Shown: positions 33,393 to 41,103, numbered from the stretch's first letter. The stretch: 64,000 nucleotides of DNA from CAWBXL01 sp963837365 (GCA_963837365.1 CAWIMW010000003.1:124001-188000); one strand, 5' to 3'. Notes: generated by a model from the sequence alone, not told the origin. Made by a program: numbers and translations.

Positions 33393-34622
33393 GTGACCGC
33401 TCGCAAACTCTATCCCTGGACAGCGCTGGCTCTGCTCACCTCGCTGAACCTGCTGAACTACATTGATCGCAATGTGCTGTTCGCGGTTCAGCCATTGGTC
33501 CAGGTCGAATTCCAAATCACCAAGACCCAGGTCGGCTACCTTACCAGCGCCTTCCTGCTTTGCTACATGTTTGCTGCTCCGCTTACGGGCCCGTTGGCGG
33601 ACCGCTACTCACGCCGGCGGATCATCGCTCTAGGGGCAGCTTTGTGGAGCGGACTCACGCTTTTGACCGCAGTTACGCATACCTACCACGAGTTGCTCCT
33701 CCGCCACACTCTGGTGGGCGTAGGCGAAGCGGTCTTTTCCACTATCGCCCCAACTTTCGTCGCTGACCTGTTCACCGAGGAAAAACGAGGCCGCATCCTG
33801 GGAATTTTCTATTTGGCGATCCCGGCGGGAAGCGCGGCAGGGTACCTGCTTGGAGGCTCTCTCGCTCCGACCCATGGTTGGCGGTTTCCGTTTTACATTG
33901 CCGCGATACCGGGGTTTCTCTTGGCGATTGCCATTTGGTTTACTCCCGAACCGGAGCGCGGACAATTCGACGCCCCCTTGCCACCCAGCCGTGACACGAT
34001 CATGGGGTTGTTCTCCAACCCTGCCTTCTGGACCGCTAATCTGGGCATGGCAATGATGACCTTTTCCCTGGGCGGTCTCCAGGTCTGGATGCCTTCGTTT
34101 CTTTCTCAGGAACGCGGCTACTCTTTGGAGTCGGCGAATTTTGTTTTTGGCATCATTATTGTCGTGGATGGCATTTTTGCCTCACTCATTGGCGGCTGGC
34201 TGGGAGACCGCCTGCTGCCCCGTATGAAAGGGGCTTACTACTTTGTCTCCGCGGTCAGCATGGGACTGGGAGTGCCCGTCATGATCGTTGCTTTGTTCTT
34301 TCGTGGCCGGGTTATGGTGCCCGCAATTTGCATCGCAGCATTTTTTCTCCTGCTCAACACCTCTCCGCTCAACGCGGCTATCATTAATTCGGTTGGCCCT
34401 CACGTACGCGCCACCGCACTTGCGGTGAATATTTTCATGATCCATCTCTTAGGAGATGTGCCCTCACCTACGATGATGGGTTATATCGCCGACCGCAGCT
34501 CGCTTCAGCATTCCTTTGTATTGCCTGTCATCGCTATGGTCGCGTCTTCGGCCATCCTGTTCTACGGCATTCGTTTTGCCCCTAAAGTCCTGGCAAGTCA
34601 GCCCGAGGCAACGACCGCGTGA
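33393..34622 (+). CDS. MFS transporter, Spinster-like
   Basis: A 409-residue, 12-helix major facilitator. The first helix carries LNYIDRNVLFAV, typical of the Spinster-type group, and the loop between helices 2 and 3 has the MFS motif GPLADRYSRRR. Eukaryotic and bacterial Spinster members move lipids such as sphingosine phosphate or lysophospholipids; other members of the group take organic acids. The GTG start lies close behind an extended -10 box. Its stop overlaps the glycosyltransferase start by 4 bp, so the two are coupled and may handle a common lipid or sugar-lipid. Confidence 0.82.
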   Translation: MTARKLYPWTALALLTSLNLLNYIDRNVLFAVQPLVQVEFQITKTQVGYLTSAFLLCYMFAAPLTGPLADRYSRRRIIALGAALWSGLTLLTAVTHTYHELLLRHTLVGVGEAVFSTIAPTFVADLFTEEKRGRILGIFYLAIPAGSAAGYLLGGSLAPTHGWRFPFYIAAIPGFLLAIAIWFTPEPERGQFDAPLPPSRDTIMGLFSNPAFWTANLGMAMMTFSLGGLQVWMPSFLSQERGYSLESANFVFGIIIVVDGIFASLIGGWLGDRLLPRMKGAYYFVSAVSMGLGVPVMIVALFFRGRVMVPAICIAAFFLLLNTSPLNAAIINSVGPHVRATALAVNIFMIHLLGDVPSPTMMGYIADRSSLQHSFVLPVIAMVASSAILFYGIRFAPKVLASQPEATTA

Positions 34623-35794
34623 TTTATTTTCACTGGATTGCTGGTGGAATTCTGGCGCTGGCATGGTTTTCGCGCATCGTTGACGCCGCCCTGGGGATGT
34701 CCAAAGTCGCCGATATTTCCCGGTCTGAATGGAATAAAAAGCCCGCCACCGCCAAAGGCGATCCCATGGTAAGCATAATCGTCCCCGCTCGTAACGAGGG
34801 CGCGGACATTGAAGCAACCCTGACCAGGCTACTTGCCCTTGATTACGATAACTACGAAGTCATTACGGTAGACGACCGTTCCACCGACCAAACCGGGGCA
34901 ATCATGGATCGAGTTGCATCCAGTCAGGCTGCGCAAGGGCGGCCCACGGTGATCCACGTTAAAGAGCTGCCTTCGAATTGGCTGGGCAAGACCCATGCCA
35001 TGTGGACCGCAGCCGGGCACGCGAAGGGGGAATGGCTGCTCTTCACCGATGCCGATGTCATGTTCAGGCCCGATGCGCTGCGCCGTGCCATCGCCTACGC
35101 TGAGGCAGAACCTGCGGACCACGTTGTCCTGTTTCCCAAAATGATCATGACTAAACCGGGCGAGCGCATGATGATCGCATTTTTCCAGACGCTATTTATG
35201 TTCGGTCACCGCCCCTGGAAAGTCGCCGACCCCAAAACCGAGGACCACATGGGCGTAGGCGCCTTCAATATGGTCCGCCGCAGCACCTACGAGTCGGTGG
35301 GAACCTACGAGCGACTGCGCATGGAAATACTGGATGACATGAAACTCGGCAAGGTAATCAAGCAAGCCGGCTTCGCCCAACGCAATGTCTTTGGCGAAGA
35401 TTTGATTTCCATCCACTGGGCCAAGGGGGCGATGGGAATTGTGAATAATCTCACCAAGAATTTCTTTGCCGTTCTTTCTTACCAATGGTGGCGCGCCTTG
35501 ATTTCCTGTGTTGGGCTGGTATTACTTAACCTGGGCCCATTCTTCGGGACGGCATTGGCCCATGGTTGGCCGCGCCTGCCATACGCCATCGCTCTGGGGT
35601 CAATGTTCCTGATCTATGCGGGAATGTCCGGGCGTTCTGAGATTCCGCCGTATTATTTTGTACTGCATCCCATCAGCACAACCTTGTTTTCCTATACCGT
35701 GCTGCGCTCCATGGTTCTTACCTATAAGCGCGGAGGCGTGGAGTGGCGCGGCACCTTGTACCCGCTGGATGAGCTGAAAAAAGGTTTGGTCTGA
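34619..35794 (+). CDS. Membrane glycosyltransferase family 2, HpnB/CrtQ-like
   Basis: A 391-residue GT2 enzyme with an N-terminal helix (about residues 2-20), the GT-A core (VSIIVPARNEGADIEATL, TVDDRSTD, FTDADVMF, with Asp residues for metal and nucleotide binding) and C-terminal membrane helices (about 285-345). The segment GKTHAMWTAAGHAKGEW and the later EILDDMKLG are like the hopene-associated HpnB and carotenoid CrtQ proteins. With a hopanoid locus 6 kb away, a hopanoid or other terpenoid sugar acceptor is possible. The GTG start overlaps the MFS stop (GTGA). Confidence 0.75.
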   Translation: MIYFHWIAGGILALAWFSRIVDAALGMSKVADISRSEWNKKPATAKGDPMVSIIVPARNEGADIEATLTRLLALDYDNYEVITVDDRSTDQTGAIMDRVASSQAAQGRPTVIHVKELPSNWLGKTHAMWTAAGHAKGEWLLFTDADVMFRPDALRRAIAYAEAEPADHVVLFPKMIMTKPGERMMIAFFQTLFMFGHRPWKVADPKTEDHMGVGAFNMVRRSTYESVGTYERLRMEILDDMKLGKVIKQAGFAQRNVFGEDLISIHWAKGAMGIVNNLTKNFFAVLSYQWWRALISCVGLVLLNLGPFFGTALAHGWPRLPYAIALGSMFLIYAGMSGRSEIPPYYFVLHPISTTLFSYTVLRSMVLTYKRGGVEWRGTLYPLDELKKGLV

Positions 35795-35797
35795 ACC

Positions 35798-36316
35798 CTA
35801 ATCGAGCGGGGAATCGGTTTCGCTGGGATCGGTCTGAGGAACAGGCTTGCTCTGCCGCTTGCGGGAAGTCTGGCGTGGGCTTTTGGGATGGGCGAATTTG
35901 CCCGCGCTGTAGCGCCCTTTTCTTTCCACGTCAAAATCCTTAGGCAGCGGTGGAATCTGTGTACCTTCGCCCTTTAACTGCCGCATATTACTGAGAACGA
36001 TTTCCGCGTGGTTGTCGTACATTTTCACTGGCCCGTGAATCTCCACGATCTTTCCCGCCAGCTGCCGCACATCTCCGATATACCTTAAGTCGCTGGCAAA
36101 AATCACAACCGTGAACGGACACGTTTCGTGATTTTCGCAAAAATCTAAATAGTGCACGCCCTTATCACCTTCCGCGACTTTAATAATCTTGCCGGTTACA
36201 CAGCGAGTTTCACCGATATGATTCTGGGCCTCGCTGATCGGCAGGCACACAGCGGAACACAAAGGCGCCAGGGTGGAAATCGAAAGCGAAATAACGCAAT
36301 AAGCAAGAAGCCGCAT
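35798..36316 (-). CDS. Exported OB-fold-like protein of unknown function
   Basis: A 172-residue protein. A signal peptide (MRLLAYCVISLSISTLAPLCSA) is followed by a compact beta-rich domain (CVTGKIIKVAEGDKGVHYLDFC ... VVIFASDLRYIGDVRQLAGKIVEIHGPV), which fits an OB fold, with four Cys in the region that could form disulfides. The C-terminal 45 residues are Lys/Ser/Pro-rich and probably disordered. The function is unknown. It is convergent with the glycosyltransferase gene, with a 3-bp gap. Confidence 0.7.
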   Translation of the reverse strand: MRLLAYCVISLSISTLAPLCSAVCLPISEAQNHIGETRCVTGKIIKVAEGDKGVHYLDFCENHETCPFTVVIFASDLRYIGDVRQLAGKIVEIHGPVKMYDNHAEIVLSNMRQLKGEGTQIPPLPKDFDVERKGRYSAGKFAHPKSPRQTSRKRQSKPVPQTDPSETDSPLD

Positions 36317-36483
36317 AAAAGATTAAGTCAGATCAAAGGCCGTGTGAATACCGCCCTCCAGGCTGTTTCTCGCTAGATGTCACTACCCAACCACGAAACA
36401 ATAACGCGGCGAGGATCGCTTAAAATTCTATTGCGGATCAAAACCGAATGGAACAAAGCCAAAGAAAATACCTAGAGGAATTC

Positions 36484-36524
36484 CCAAAAAGGAAAAGGCA
36501 GACGGCTCCAGCGAGCCGGCTGCC
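36484..36524 (-). terminator. Rho-independent terminator after the STAS gene
   Basis: On the minus strand: GGCAGCCGGCTC, loop GCTG, GAGCCGTCTGCC (positions 36524 down to 36497, one mismatch), then TTTTCCTTTTTGG. It lies 14 bases past the stop of the STAS gene. It is the clearest terminator in the window. Confidence 0.8.
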
Positions 36525-36538
36525 GCAGTGCGCAAAAG

Positions 36539-36883
36539 CTAGTCGAACGACTTTACCGCTGCTGCCTCATCGTCCTTCACGTCAAAGACGGTGTAGAGCT
36601 TCGTGATCTGTAGCAGATCGTGGACTTTCTTGGTGAGCTTAAGCAGCTTAAGATCGCCACCTTGCTTGCGCACCGTGGTAAACGCCCGCACCAGTTCGCC
36701 GATCCCCGAGCTGTCGATGTAGTTCACATCGCCCAGGTTCAGCAGAATTTTTTTCTGACTTTTACTCAACAATCCGTCCACGGTATCCCGCAGGACGATA
36801 CTGCCCTCGCCCAGCGTGATGCGCCCGCTGCAATCCACAATGGTTACGCCATCAATCTGACGAGTGCTGACTTTCATGCTCAC
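36539..36883 (-). CDS. STAS-domain anti-sigma factor antagonist
   Basis: A 114-residue SpoIIAA/RsbV-like protein. The phosphorylatable Ser is in VNYIDSSGIGELV (about residues 53-65). In the partner-switch model the unphosphorylated form binds the kinase encoded just upstream and frees a sigma factor or other target. It overlaps the RsbW-like gene by 4 bp. A rho-independent terminator follows. No sigma factor or PP2C phosphatase is adjacent, so the target is unknown. Confidence 0.88.
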   Translation of the reverse strand: MSMKVSTRQIDGVTIVDCSGRITLGEGSIVLRDTVDGLLSKSQKKILLNLGDVNYIDSSGIGELVRAFTTVRKQGGDLKLLKLTKKVHDLLQITKLYTVFDVKDDEAAAVKSFD

Positions 36884-37326
36884 GGTGAAGCCTCCTTGCC
36901 GTCCGCGGCTGGCCCGTGGACGTGCTTGATAAGTTTGACCTCTGTGCCCGTCTGGGATGGATGGAACTCCACCTCATCCATGAACGAGCGGATAAGAAAA
37001 ATGCCCCGGCCGGAGGTCTTCATCAGGTTCTCCGGCGCTAACGGATCGGGAATTTTGCTGACATCCAGACCAGCCCCCTGGTCGCGGATGGTGATAACCA
37101 AATCTTTACCATTCTGCTCGAAATCCATGGCTACTTTTTTACCAGGATCATAGGCGTTGCCGTGAAGAACGGCATTGATCGCCGCCTCGCGCACCGCCAT
37201 GGCGATTTGCATGACCACATCGTCCTCAAAACCAGCCTCGGTGGCGATTTGGCTGGCGGTCTGTTCGGCACTGTCTACGGTCTCCAGAGTCGAGTCATAC
37301 ATGTAGGAGAGCCGTTGTGTGGTCAT
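36880..37326 (-). CDS. RsbW-like anti-sigma factor serine kinase
   Basis: A 148-residue GHKL ATPase. The N box is REAAINAVLHGN, the G1 box DQGAGLDV and the G2 box SGRGIFLI. These proteins phosphorylate their STAS antagonist and bind a sigma factor. The pair is translationally coupled (ATGA overlap). The upstream spacer 37327-37610 (284 bp) is shared with the divergent outer-membrane protein gene and contains no other gene that I can support. Confidence 0.88.
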   Translation of the reverse strand: MTTQRLSYMYDSTLETVDSAEQTASQIATEAGFEDDVVMQIAMAVREAAINAVLHGNAYDPGKKVAMDFEQNGKDLVITIRDQGAGLDVSKIPDPLAPENLMKTSGRGIFLIRSFMDEVEFHPSQTGTEVKLIKHVHGPAADGKEASP

Positions 37327-37610
37327 GGCAAAGGGTTTTGTCGAGCAAAAGCGGAACGTCCCCCGTTCGGATCGTGCCGCGCCCAGCTTGGATGCGGTAA
37401 AAACCGCCCCGAATGGTGAATGCGGTAGTTTGCCTGTATCTATATCGAAATGTCAACGCACAAGCCAAGCAACTGCTAGAACCTACAGTCTTTAATGGAG
37501 ACCCGACTTTAGCTCTTGAATCTAAAGGGGATTCCCGGCGAAACAAACTCTTTGGTGGGGTGTTGGTATCTAAGTAAGGGGAGACTCTTTCCCCCAGTGA
37601 GGTTCGTAGA

Positions 37611-38288
37611 ATGCGTAATCCAGCCGTAATGTGGCTTTGTGGCTTGTTTCTGGTTGCTTTTCTTACCCCGTTGGCTTTTTCCCAACGCCGCCATTCCTAT
37701 TCCTACGACAGCAGCCTTGCAGACAAAATCAATGTAAGCGTAGGCGGAGGCGTTAGTTTGCCCACCGACGAGGCCGGCCAGGACCTGAAGACCGGATACA
37801 ACTGGGACGTAAACGGCGGCTACAACTTTAACCGCTATGTTTCCACCAACCTGGATTTTAGTTACAACCGCTGGGGGCTCAATGATGCCGCCCTGGCGCG
37901 TTTTCAGGAGCCCGGAGGCAGAACTTCGGTTTGGGCGCTGACCGTGAACCCAGTGCTGCACTTCAATCCCCGCGGCAAAGTGGATGTGTACACCACCGCG
38001 GGATTCGGGGTTTACCACCGCAATCTGTCGCTGACCGAGCCCTTCAACACCACCATCTTCGTATGCGACCCATTCTTTGGCTTCTGCTTCCCGCAGACCG
38101 GGACCGTGGACGAAGTGGTGGCCTCTGCCAGGACGACCAAGGGCGGTTTCAATGCCGGCGGAGGTTTGAGTTTCCGGATTGGTGAGTCAAAGCTGAGATT
38201 CTTTACCGAGGCCCGCTATCACCGGATGTTCTCCAGCAGCGGCGCGGATTTGACCTATGTTCCGGTGACGTTTGGAATTCGCTGGTAG
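37611..38288 (+). CDS. Outer membrane beta-barrel protein
   Basis: A 225-residue protein. A signal peptide (about residues 5-24) is followed by alternating strands with aromatic girdles (INVSVGGGVSLPTDEAG, YNWDVNGGYNFNRYVSTNL, and the terminal FTEARYHRMF ... TYVPVTFGIRW) and a C-terminal aromatic residue, which fits an eight-stranded OmpA/OmpX-like barrel. There is one Cys pair in VCDPFFGFCFP. No specific function can be given. A palindromic repeat and tRNA-Lys follow. Confidence 0.82.
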   Translation: MRNPAVMWLCGLFLVAFLTPLAFSQRRHSYSYDSSLADKINVSVGGGVSLPTDEAGQDLKTGYNWDVNGGYNFNRYVSTNLDFSYNRWGLNDAALARFQEPGGRTSVWALTVNPVLHFNPRGKVDVYTTAGFGVYHRNLSLTEPFNTTIFVCDPFFGFCFPQTGTVDEVVASARTTKGGFNAGGGLSFRIGESKLRFFTEARYHRMFSSSGADLTYVPVTFGIRW

Positions 38289-38298
38289 GAAAAACCTT

Positions 38299-38366
38299 AG
38301 CCGCAGATCTTCGCGAATTTACGCAGATCAAAATTAATCCGCGTCATCCGCGAAAATCTGCGGCTG
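38299..38366. repeat. CCGCAGAT...ATCTGCGG inverted repeat
   Basis: The left arm 38299-38328 (AGCCGCAGATCTTCGCGAAT...) pairs imperfectly with the right arm ending AAAATCTGCGGCT at 38366. It forms a long stem between the outer-membrane gene and tRNA-Lys. A different family from the GTCATTCC and CCACGGAGAC repeats. Confidence 0.8.
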
Positions 38367-38388
38367 AGCTTTTTGCGTTCCAGTTGTC

Positions 38389-38397
38389 TGCTAAAAT
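38389..38397 (+). promoter_or_regulatory. Extended -10 box of tRNA-Lys
   Basis: TGCTAAAAT, with its last base 20 bases before the mature 5' end of the tRNA. The -35 region is not clear (CTTTTT at 38369-38374 would give 17-bp spacing). Confidence 0.45.
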
Positions 38398-38416
38398 CGA
38401 ATCACTTCCTAAATGT

Positions 38417-38492
38417 GGGCGCGTAGCTCAGTTGGCAGAGCAATGCCCTTTTAAGGCATGGGTCGATGGTTCGAGTCCATCCGCGCTCACCA
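38417..38492 (+). tRNA. tRNA-Lys (anticodon UUU)
   Basis: A complete 76-nt cloverleaf. The acceptor GGGCGCG pairs with CGCGCTC (one G-U), the D-arm is GCTC...GAGC, the anticodon stem ATGCC/GGCAT holds the loop CTTTTAA with anticodon TTT at 38450-38452, and the T-arm is GATGG-TTCGAGT-CCATC. CCA is encoded at 38490-38492. ssb on the opposite strand ends 5 bases downstream. Confidence 0.96.
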
Positions 38493-38496
38493 CTCA

Positions 38497-38955
38497 CTAG
38501 AACGGAATATCCTCATCACTGATCGGCCCCGCTCCCACCGGCGCCGCTTCCGGCTCCGGCGCGCGCTGGTCGAAGTTATTGCCGCCCTGGCTGCTGGAGC
38601 TCCCGCCACCCTCGCCACGTCCACCGAGCAGGATCAGGTCGCTGCCCACAATCTCGGTCATGTACTTCTTCTGGCCTGAGGTCTTGTCGTCCCATGAACG
38701 GGTTTGCAGGCGGCCTTCGATGTACACCTTGCCGCCCTTCTTCAGATATTCGCCGGCGATCTCCGCCAGCCGCTGCCAGAGCACGACGTTGTGCCACTCG
38801 GTGCGGTCCTGCCACTCGCCGCTCTTGTCCTTGAAGCGTTCGTTGGTGGCGATGGTGATCTTCGCAACCGGCGTGCCGCTGGGCGTGTATTTAATTTCAG
38901 GGTCTTTACCTAGATTACCGATGAGTTGAACGCGATTAAGACTTTTACCTGCCAT
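38497..38955 (-). CDS. ssb: Single-stranded DNA-binding protein
   Basis: A 152-residue SSB. An OB-fold DNA-binding domain in residues 1-110 (NRVQLIGNLGKDPEIKYTPS, WHNVVLWQRLAE, YIEGRLQTRSW), a Gly/Ser/Gln-rich linker and the acidic tail DEDIPF that recruits repair and replication proteins. A -10-like TATATT box is about 80 bases upstream on the minus strand. It runs convergent to the tRNA. Confidence 0.95.
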   Translation of the reverse strand: MAGKSLNRVQLIGNLGKDPEIKYTPSGTPVAKITIATNERFKDKSGEWQDRTEWHNVVLWQRLAEIAGEYLKKGGKVYIEGRLQTRSWDDKTSGQKKYMTEIVGSDLILLGGRGEGGGSSSSQGGNNFDQRAPEPEAAPVGAGPISDEDIPF

Positions 38956-39058
38956 GATGGCTCCTTGGTGGCTCTGCGATGGGGCTGAGCCTGGGATTGC
39001 GGACTGCGAACCTGGAACTGGGCTGGAAGCAGAATATACCAGAAAAAAGGGTCATATC

Positions 39059-39153
39059 TACCACGGAGACACAGAGACACAGAGAAAATCTTTGAAAAGT
39101 AGCAATTTGGGAAATTAAGAAGATTTTCTCTGTGCCTCCGTGTCTCCGTGGTG
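39059..39153. repeat. CCACGGAGACACAGAG inverted repeat
   Basis: The left arm 39059-39091 and the right arm 39121-39153 are near-perfect inverted copies around a 29-base AT-rich loop. A second copy is at 41021-41094. It fills most of the ssb-ferredoxin spacer. Confidence 0.85.
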
Positions 39154-39179
39154 ATGTATTTTGCCTAACGAATCTGAGG

Positions 39180-39185
39180 TATAAT
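39180..39185 (+). promoter_or_regulatory. Consensus -10 box before the ferredoxin gene
   Basis: TATAAT, exactly the consensus, seven bases before the ATG at 39193. There is no ribosome binding site between it and the ATG, so the message is probably leaderless. Confidence 0.5.
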
Positions 39186-39192
39186 CTCCGCC

Positions 39193-39561
39193 ATGCCCGA
39201 CGCCAAAGCCGTAGGCATGGTTCCTGACGAGCTCAAGTTTGAGCCCATCTCCACAGGCATTGATACCGTCCGCAAGAAAAAACCCAAAGAGCTGGCCGTC
39301 ATCACCGAGTGCTGTACCGGCTGCGCCGGCTCACCTGCTTGTGTGGAGTATTGCCCCATCGAAGCTTGTATGTTCTGGGTGCCGGATGAAGACCATCCGC
39401 CCTTTGGCCGGATCCAAGTGGATCCCATCCTCTGCATCGGCTGCAAGAAATGCGTGAGCAAAGGGCCGGAGGGGTGCTTCCTGGACGGCTGCCCCTGGGA
39501 TGCCATTGTGATGGTGGACACAACAGAAATAGAAAAAGAAGTCGGCGTAATGCCGTTCTAG
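39193..39561 (+). CDS. 4Fe-4S ferredoxin-type protein
   Basis: A 122-residue electron carrier with two cluster motifs: CCTGCAGSPACVEYCPI in the first half and CIGCKKC...CPW in the second. The first motif has a longer spacing than in classical 2[4Fe-4S] ferredoxins, with the insert GSPA. The N-terminal 30 residues are polar. It sits alone between ssb and a convergent gene, so its partner is unknown. Confidence 0.85.
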   Translation: MPDAKAVGMVPDELKFEPISTGIDTVRKKKPKELAVITECCTGCAGSPACVEYCPIEACMFWVPDEDHPPFGRIQVDPILCIGCKKCVSKGPEGCFLDGCPWDAIVMVDTTEIEKEVGVMPF

Positions 39562-39633
39562 CCGTTGGCTCCTAGCTATTAGCTTTTAGCCAAACCAAGA
39601 ACTGAGAACTGATTCCTGAGAACCGGGAACTGA
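39562..39633. repeat. Word-based spacer (CTAGC and GAACTGA words)
   Basis: Between two convergent genes. GTTGGCT and AGCCAAAC (39564 to about 39596) close a hairpin over CTAGCTATTAGC words; then come GAACTGAGAACTGA and GAACCGGGAACTGA tandem words. The same GAACTGA style occurs at 59431-59463 and 60694-60799. Confidence 0.65.
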
Positions 39634-40512
39634 TTAGTTCCTACCCGCCTTTGCCGCCCGCTCCCGAATAGCTTTTTCCGTCTCCGTTGCCTGCTGCCGC
39701 ACATGGTCGGGAATATCCGGCAACTCGCGCTCATAGGGCAGGACCGCCGGCAGCTCTTCCAATTGGCCAATCAGGTATAGCGCCCGCAGGGCTTCCCAGG
39801 CTTGATCGGTCCCCGGAGCCACGGTGGCGATCTCATCTCCCGCAACCACATTCTTGCCTGCCTGTACCGAGAGCGTCCTGATTCGGCCGCCTATGGGCGA
39901 ATGGATTTCTACCGTCTGGTCTCCCACCTTCAGCTGCGCGATCACTCCGCTTTGATGAATGGCGGTACCCACTGAACTGGTGTCGGAGATCGTACCCGCT
40001 TGCGGGGCGCGGACGGTCGCAGGTTGCAGCAACTGCACAATCTCAGCTTTCCCGCTCGAATCCCCGAAGCGCACCAGCGAGAGCGCGGCATTCCCCCGGA
40101 CCATCGGCGATGGGTCGCTCAGCATCTTGAGCAGAGTTTCGTGGAACCCCGTGCCGGACGTATCTTGCCCCATCACCCAGGCGTCGGTGTTCCGCACCTC
40201 TTCGATGCGATACGTTGCCAACTGCAAAAGCTCGGGGTACCACTGCTTCACGCTGGCATCCTGCTTGCCCATACGCTCGCCAATCTGCACCAGCGCATGT
40301 TGGATATGCCGCGGTTTCTTTTCGTCGCTTAGGTATTCGGTAAGCTGCTTGTCGGAAAGGTGGCGCCCAAACCATGTATTCCACCAGAATAGAAACGGCA
40401 TCAGGCAGATCAGCCAGGCGGTGAGGAAAAAGAGCAGGCGCTGGCCGTTGGACATCTTGTGCTTGGGCTTTTTTCCCGATTCTGTCTCGCTCGATGTTGT
40501 TTCAGGTTCCAT
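39634..40512 (-). CDS. Membrane-anchored HEAT-repeat protein with lipoyl-like domain
   Basis: A 292-residue protein. A polar N-terminus, one membrane helix (about residues 26-45), HEAT-like helical repeats (residues about 50-160), then a barrel-sandwich domain like those of biotinyl/lipoyl and HlyD proteins (ATVRAPQAGTI ... TVEIHSPIGGRIRTLSVQAG ... AGDEIATVAPG), then another helical segment. The tip of the barrel has no Lys for biotin or lipoate, so it is probably structural, as in membrane fusion proteins. I know of no named family with this combination. A periplasmic scaffold role near the respiratory genes is a guess. Confidence 0.7.
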   Translation of the reverse strand: MEPETTSSETESGKKPKHKMSNGQRLLFFLTAWLICLMPFLFWWNTWFGRHLSDKQLTEYLSDEKKPRHIQHALVQIGERMGKQDASVKQWYPELLQLATYRIEEVRNTDAWVMGQDTSGTGFHETLLKMLSDPSPMVRGNAALSLVRFGDSSGKAEIVQLLQPATVRAPQAGTISDTSSVGTAIHQSGVIAQLKVGDQTVEIHSPIGGRIRTLSVQAGKNVVAGDEIATVAPGTDQAWEALRALYLIGQLEELPAVLPYERELPDIPDHVRQQATETEKAIRERAAKAGRN

Positions 40513-40550
40513 GAGTGGTGTGGCCCACGATTACGCGCAGTCAGAGATTC

Positions 40551-40715
40551 GTATCAGGGCATGCCTTCAGGCGTGCCGTCTCATTTCCAGAAAAATGTGT
40601 CTCGCGCCGATAAGGCGCAATTTCACCTGGCCTGCAATCTTTGTGCCAGGCGCCCCACGGGCGCCAAATCTTACTTGGCAAGATAACGGCAGGGCTAAAG
40701 CCGCTGCCCTGATAC
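40551..40715. repeat. Element with GTATCAGGGC terminal inverted repeats
   Basis: A 165-bp element that begins GTATCAGGGC and ends GCCCTGATAC, with inner palindromes (ATGCCTTCAGGCGTGCC, GCGCCGATAAGGCGC, GGCGCCCCACGGGCGCC and AGGGCTAAAGCCGCTGCCCT). A related copy is at 50469-50605. It has no coding potential. It resembles a small non-autonomous mobile element. Confidence 0.75.
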
Positions 40716-40740
40716 AGATCGTTCGGCCCCTTAGACTTAG

Positions 40741-41010
40741 TCACTGTTCAATGTCCACATCCAGAACCCGTTCCTGCTCCAGATAATGCGACATGGCATA
40801 CTGCGCCAAAAGCGGTGACTGGAGCTCGATTTCAGCTCCTACCCATTCGCCTTTGCCATGGGGAGAAGCCGCATCATGCTTGCACGCCCCGCTCGATCCA
40901 AATTGCGGTCCGAAGGCAGCGCTCTTGATCTCGTCATACTGGCGCAGATTGCTCCAGGCCTCGTCGCCTGTGGTTCCGGAAACGTCGATCTTCAGCTTTA
41001 GTGTTGCCAT
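40741..41010 (-). CDS. Small hypothetical protein
   Basis: An 89-residue soluble protein starting MATLKLKIDV. I chose this ATG because the further in-frame start at 41055 lies in repeat DNA. It has a beta-rich start and an acidic end (ERVLDVDIEQ). No known domain is recognised. It is the last gene on the minus strand after the DUF420 gene, with a repeat between them, so it may not belong to that operon. Confidence 0.55.
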   Translation of the reverse strand: MATLKLKIDVSGTTGDEAWSNLRQYDEIKSAAFGPQFGSSGACKHDAASPHGKGEWVGAEIELQSPLLAQYAMSHYLEQERVLDVDIEQ

Positions 41011-41020
41011 CGGAAGATTT

Positions 41021-41094
41021 CTACCACAGAGGCACGGAGACACAGAGAAAAGCAAGAATTGGTTTTTCTCTGTGTCCCTGTGCCTCTGTGGTGA
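41021..41094. repeat. CCACAGAGGCACGGAGACAC inverted repeat
   Basis: Left arm CTACCACAGAGGCACGGAGA... and right arm TGTGCCTCTGTGGT form a long stem around a short loop (near 41057). It is a relative of the repeat at 39059-39153. Confidence 0.85.
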
Positions 41095-41103
41095 ATCAAG
41101 TTC

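Noticed and set aside
36497..36524. Member of one of the repeat families
   Set aside because: It has a GC-rich stem with a T-rich tail right after a stop codon and no other copies in the window, so it is called a terminator.
40551..40715. Complete insertion sequence
   Set aside because: It has terminal inverted repeats but only 165 bp and no open frame for a transposase.
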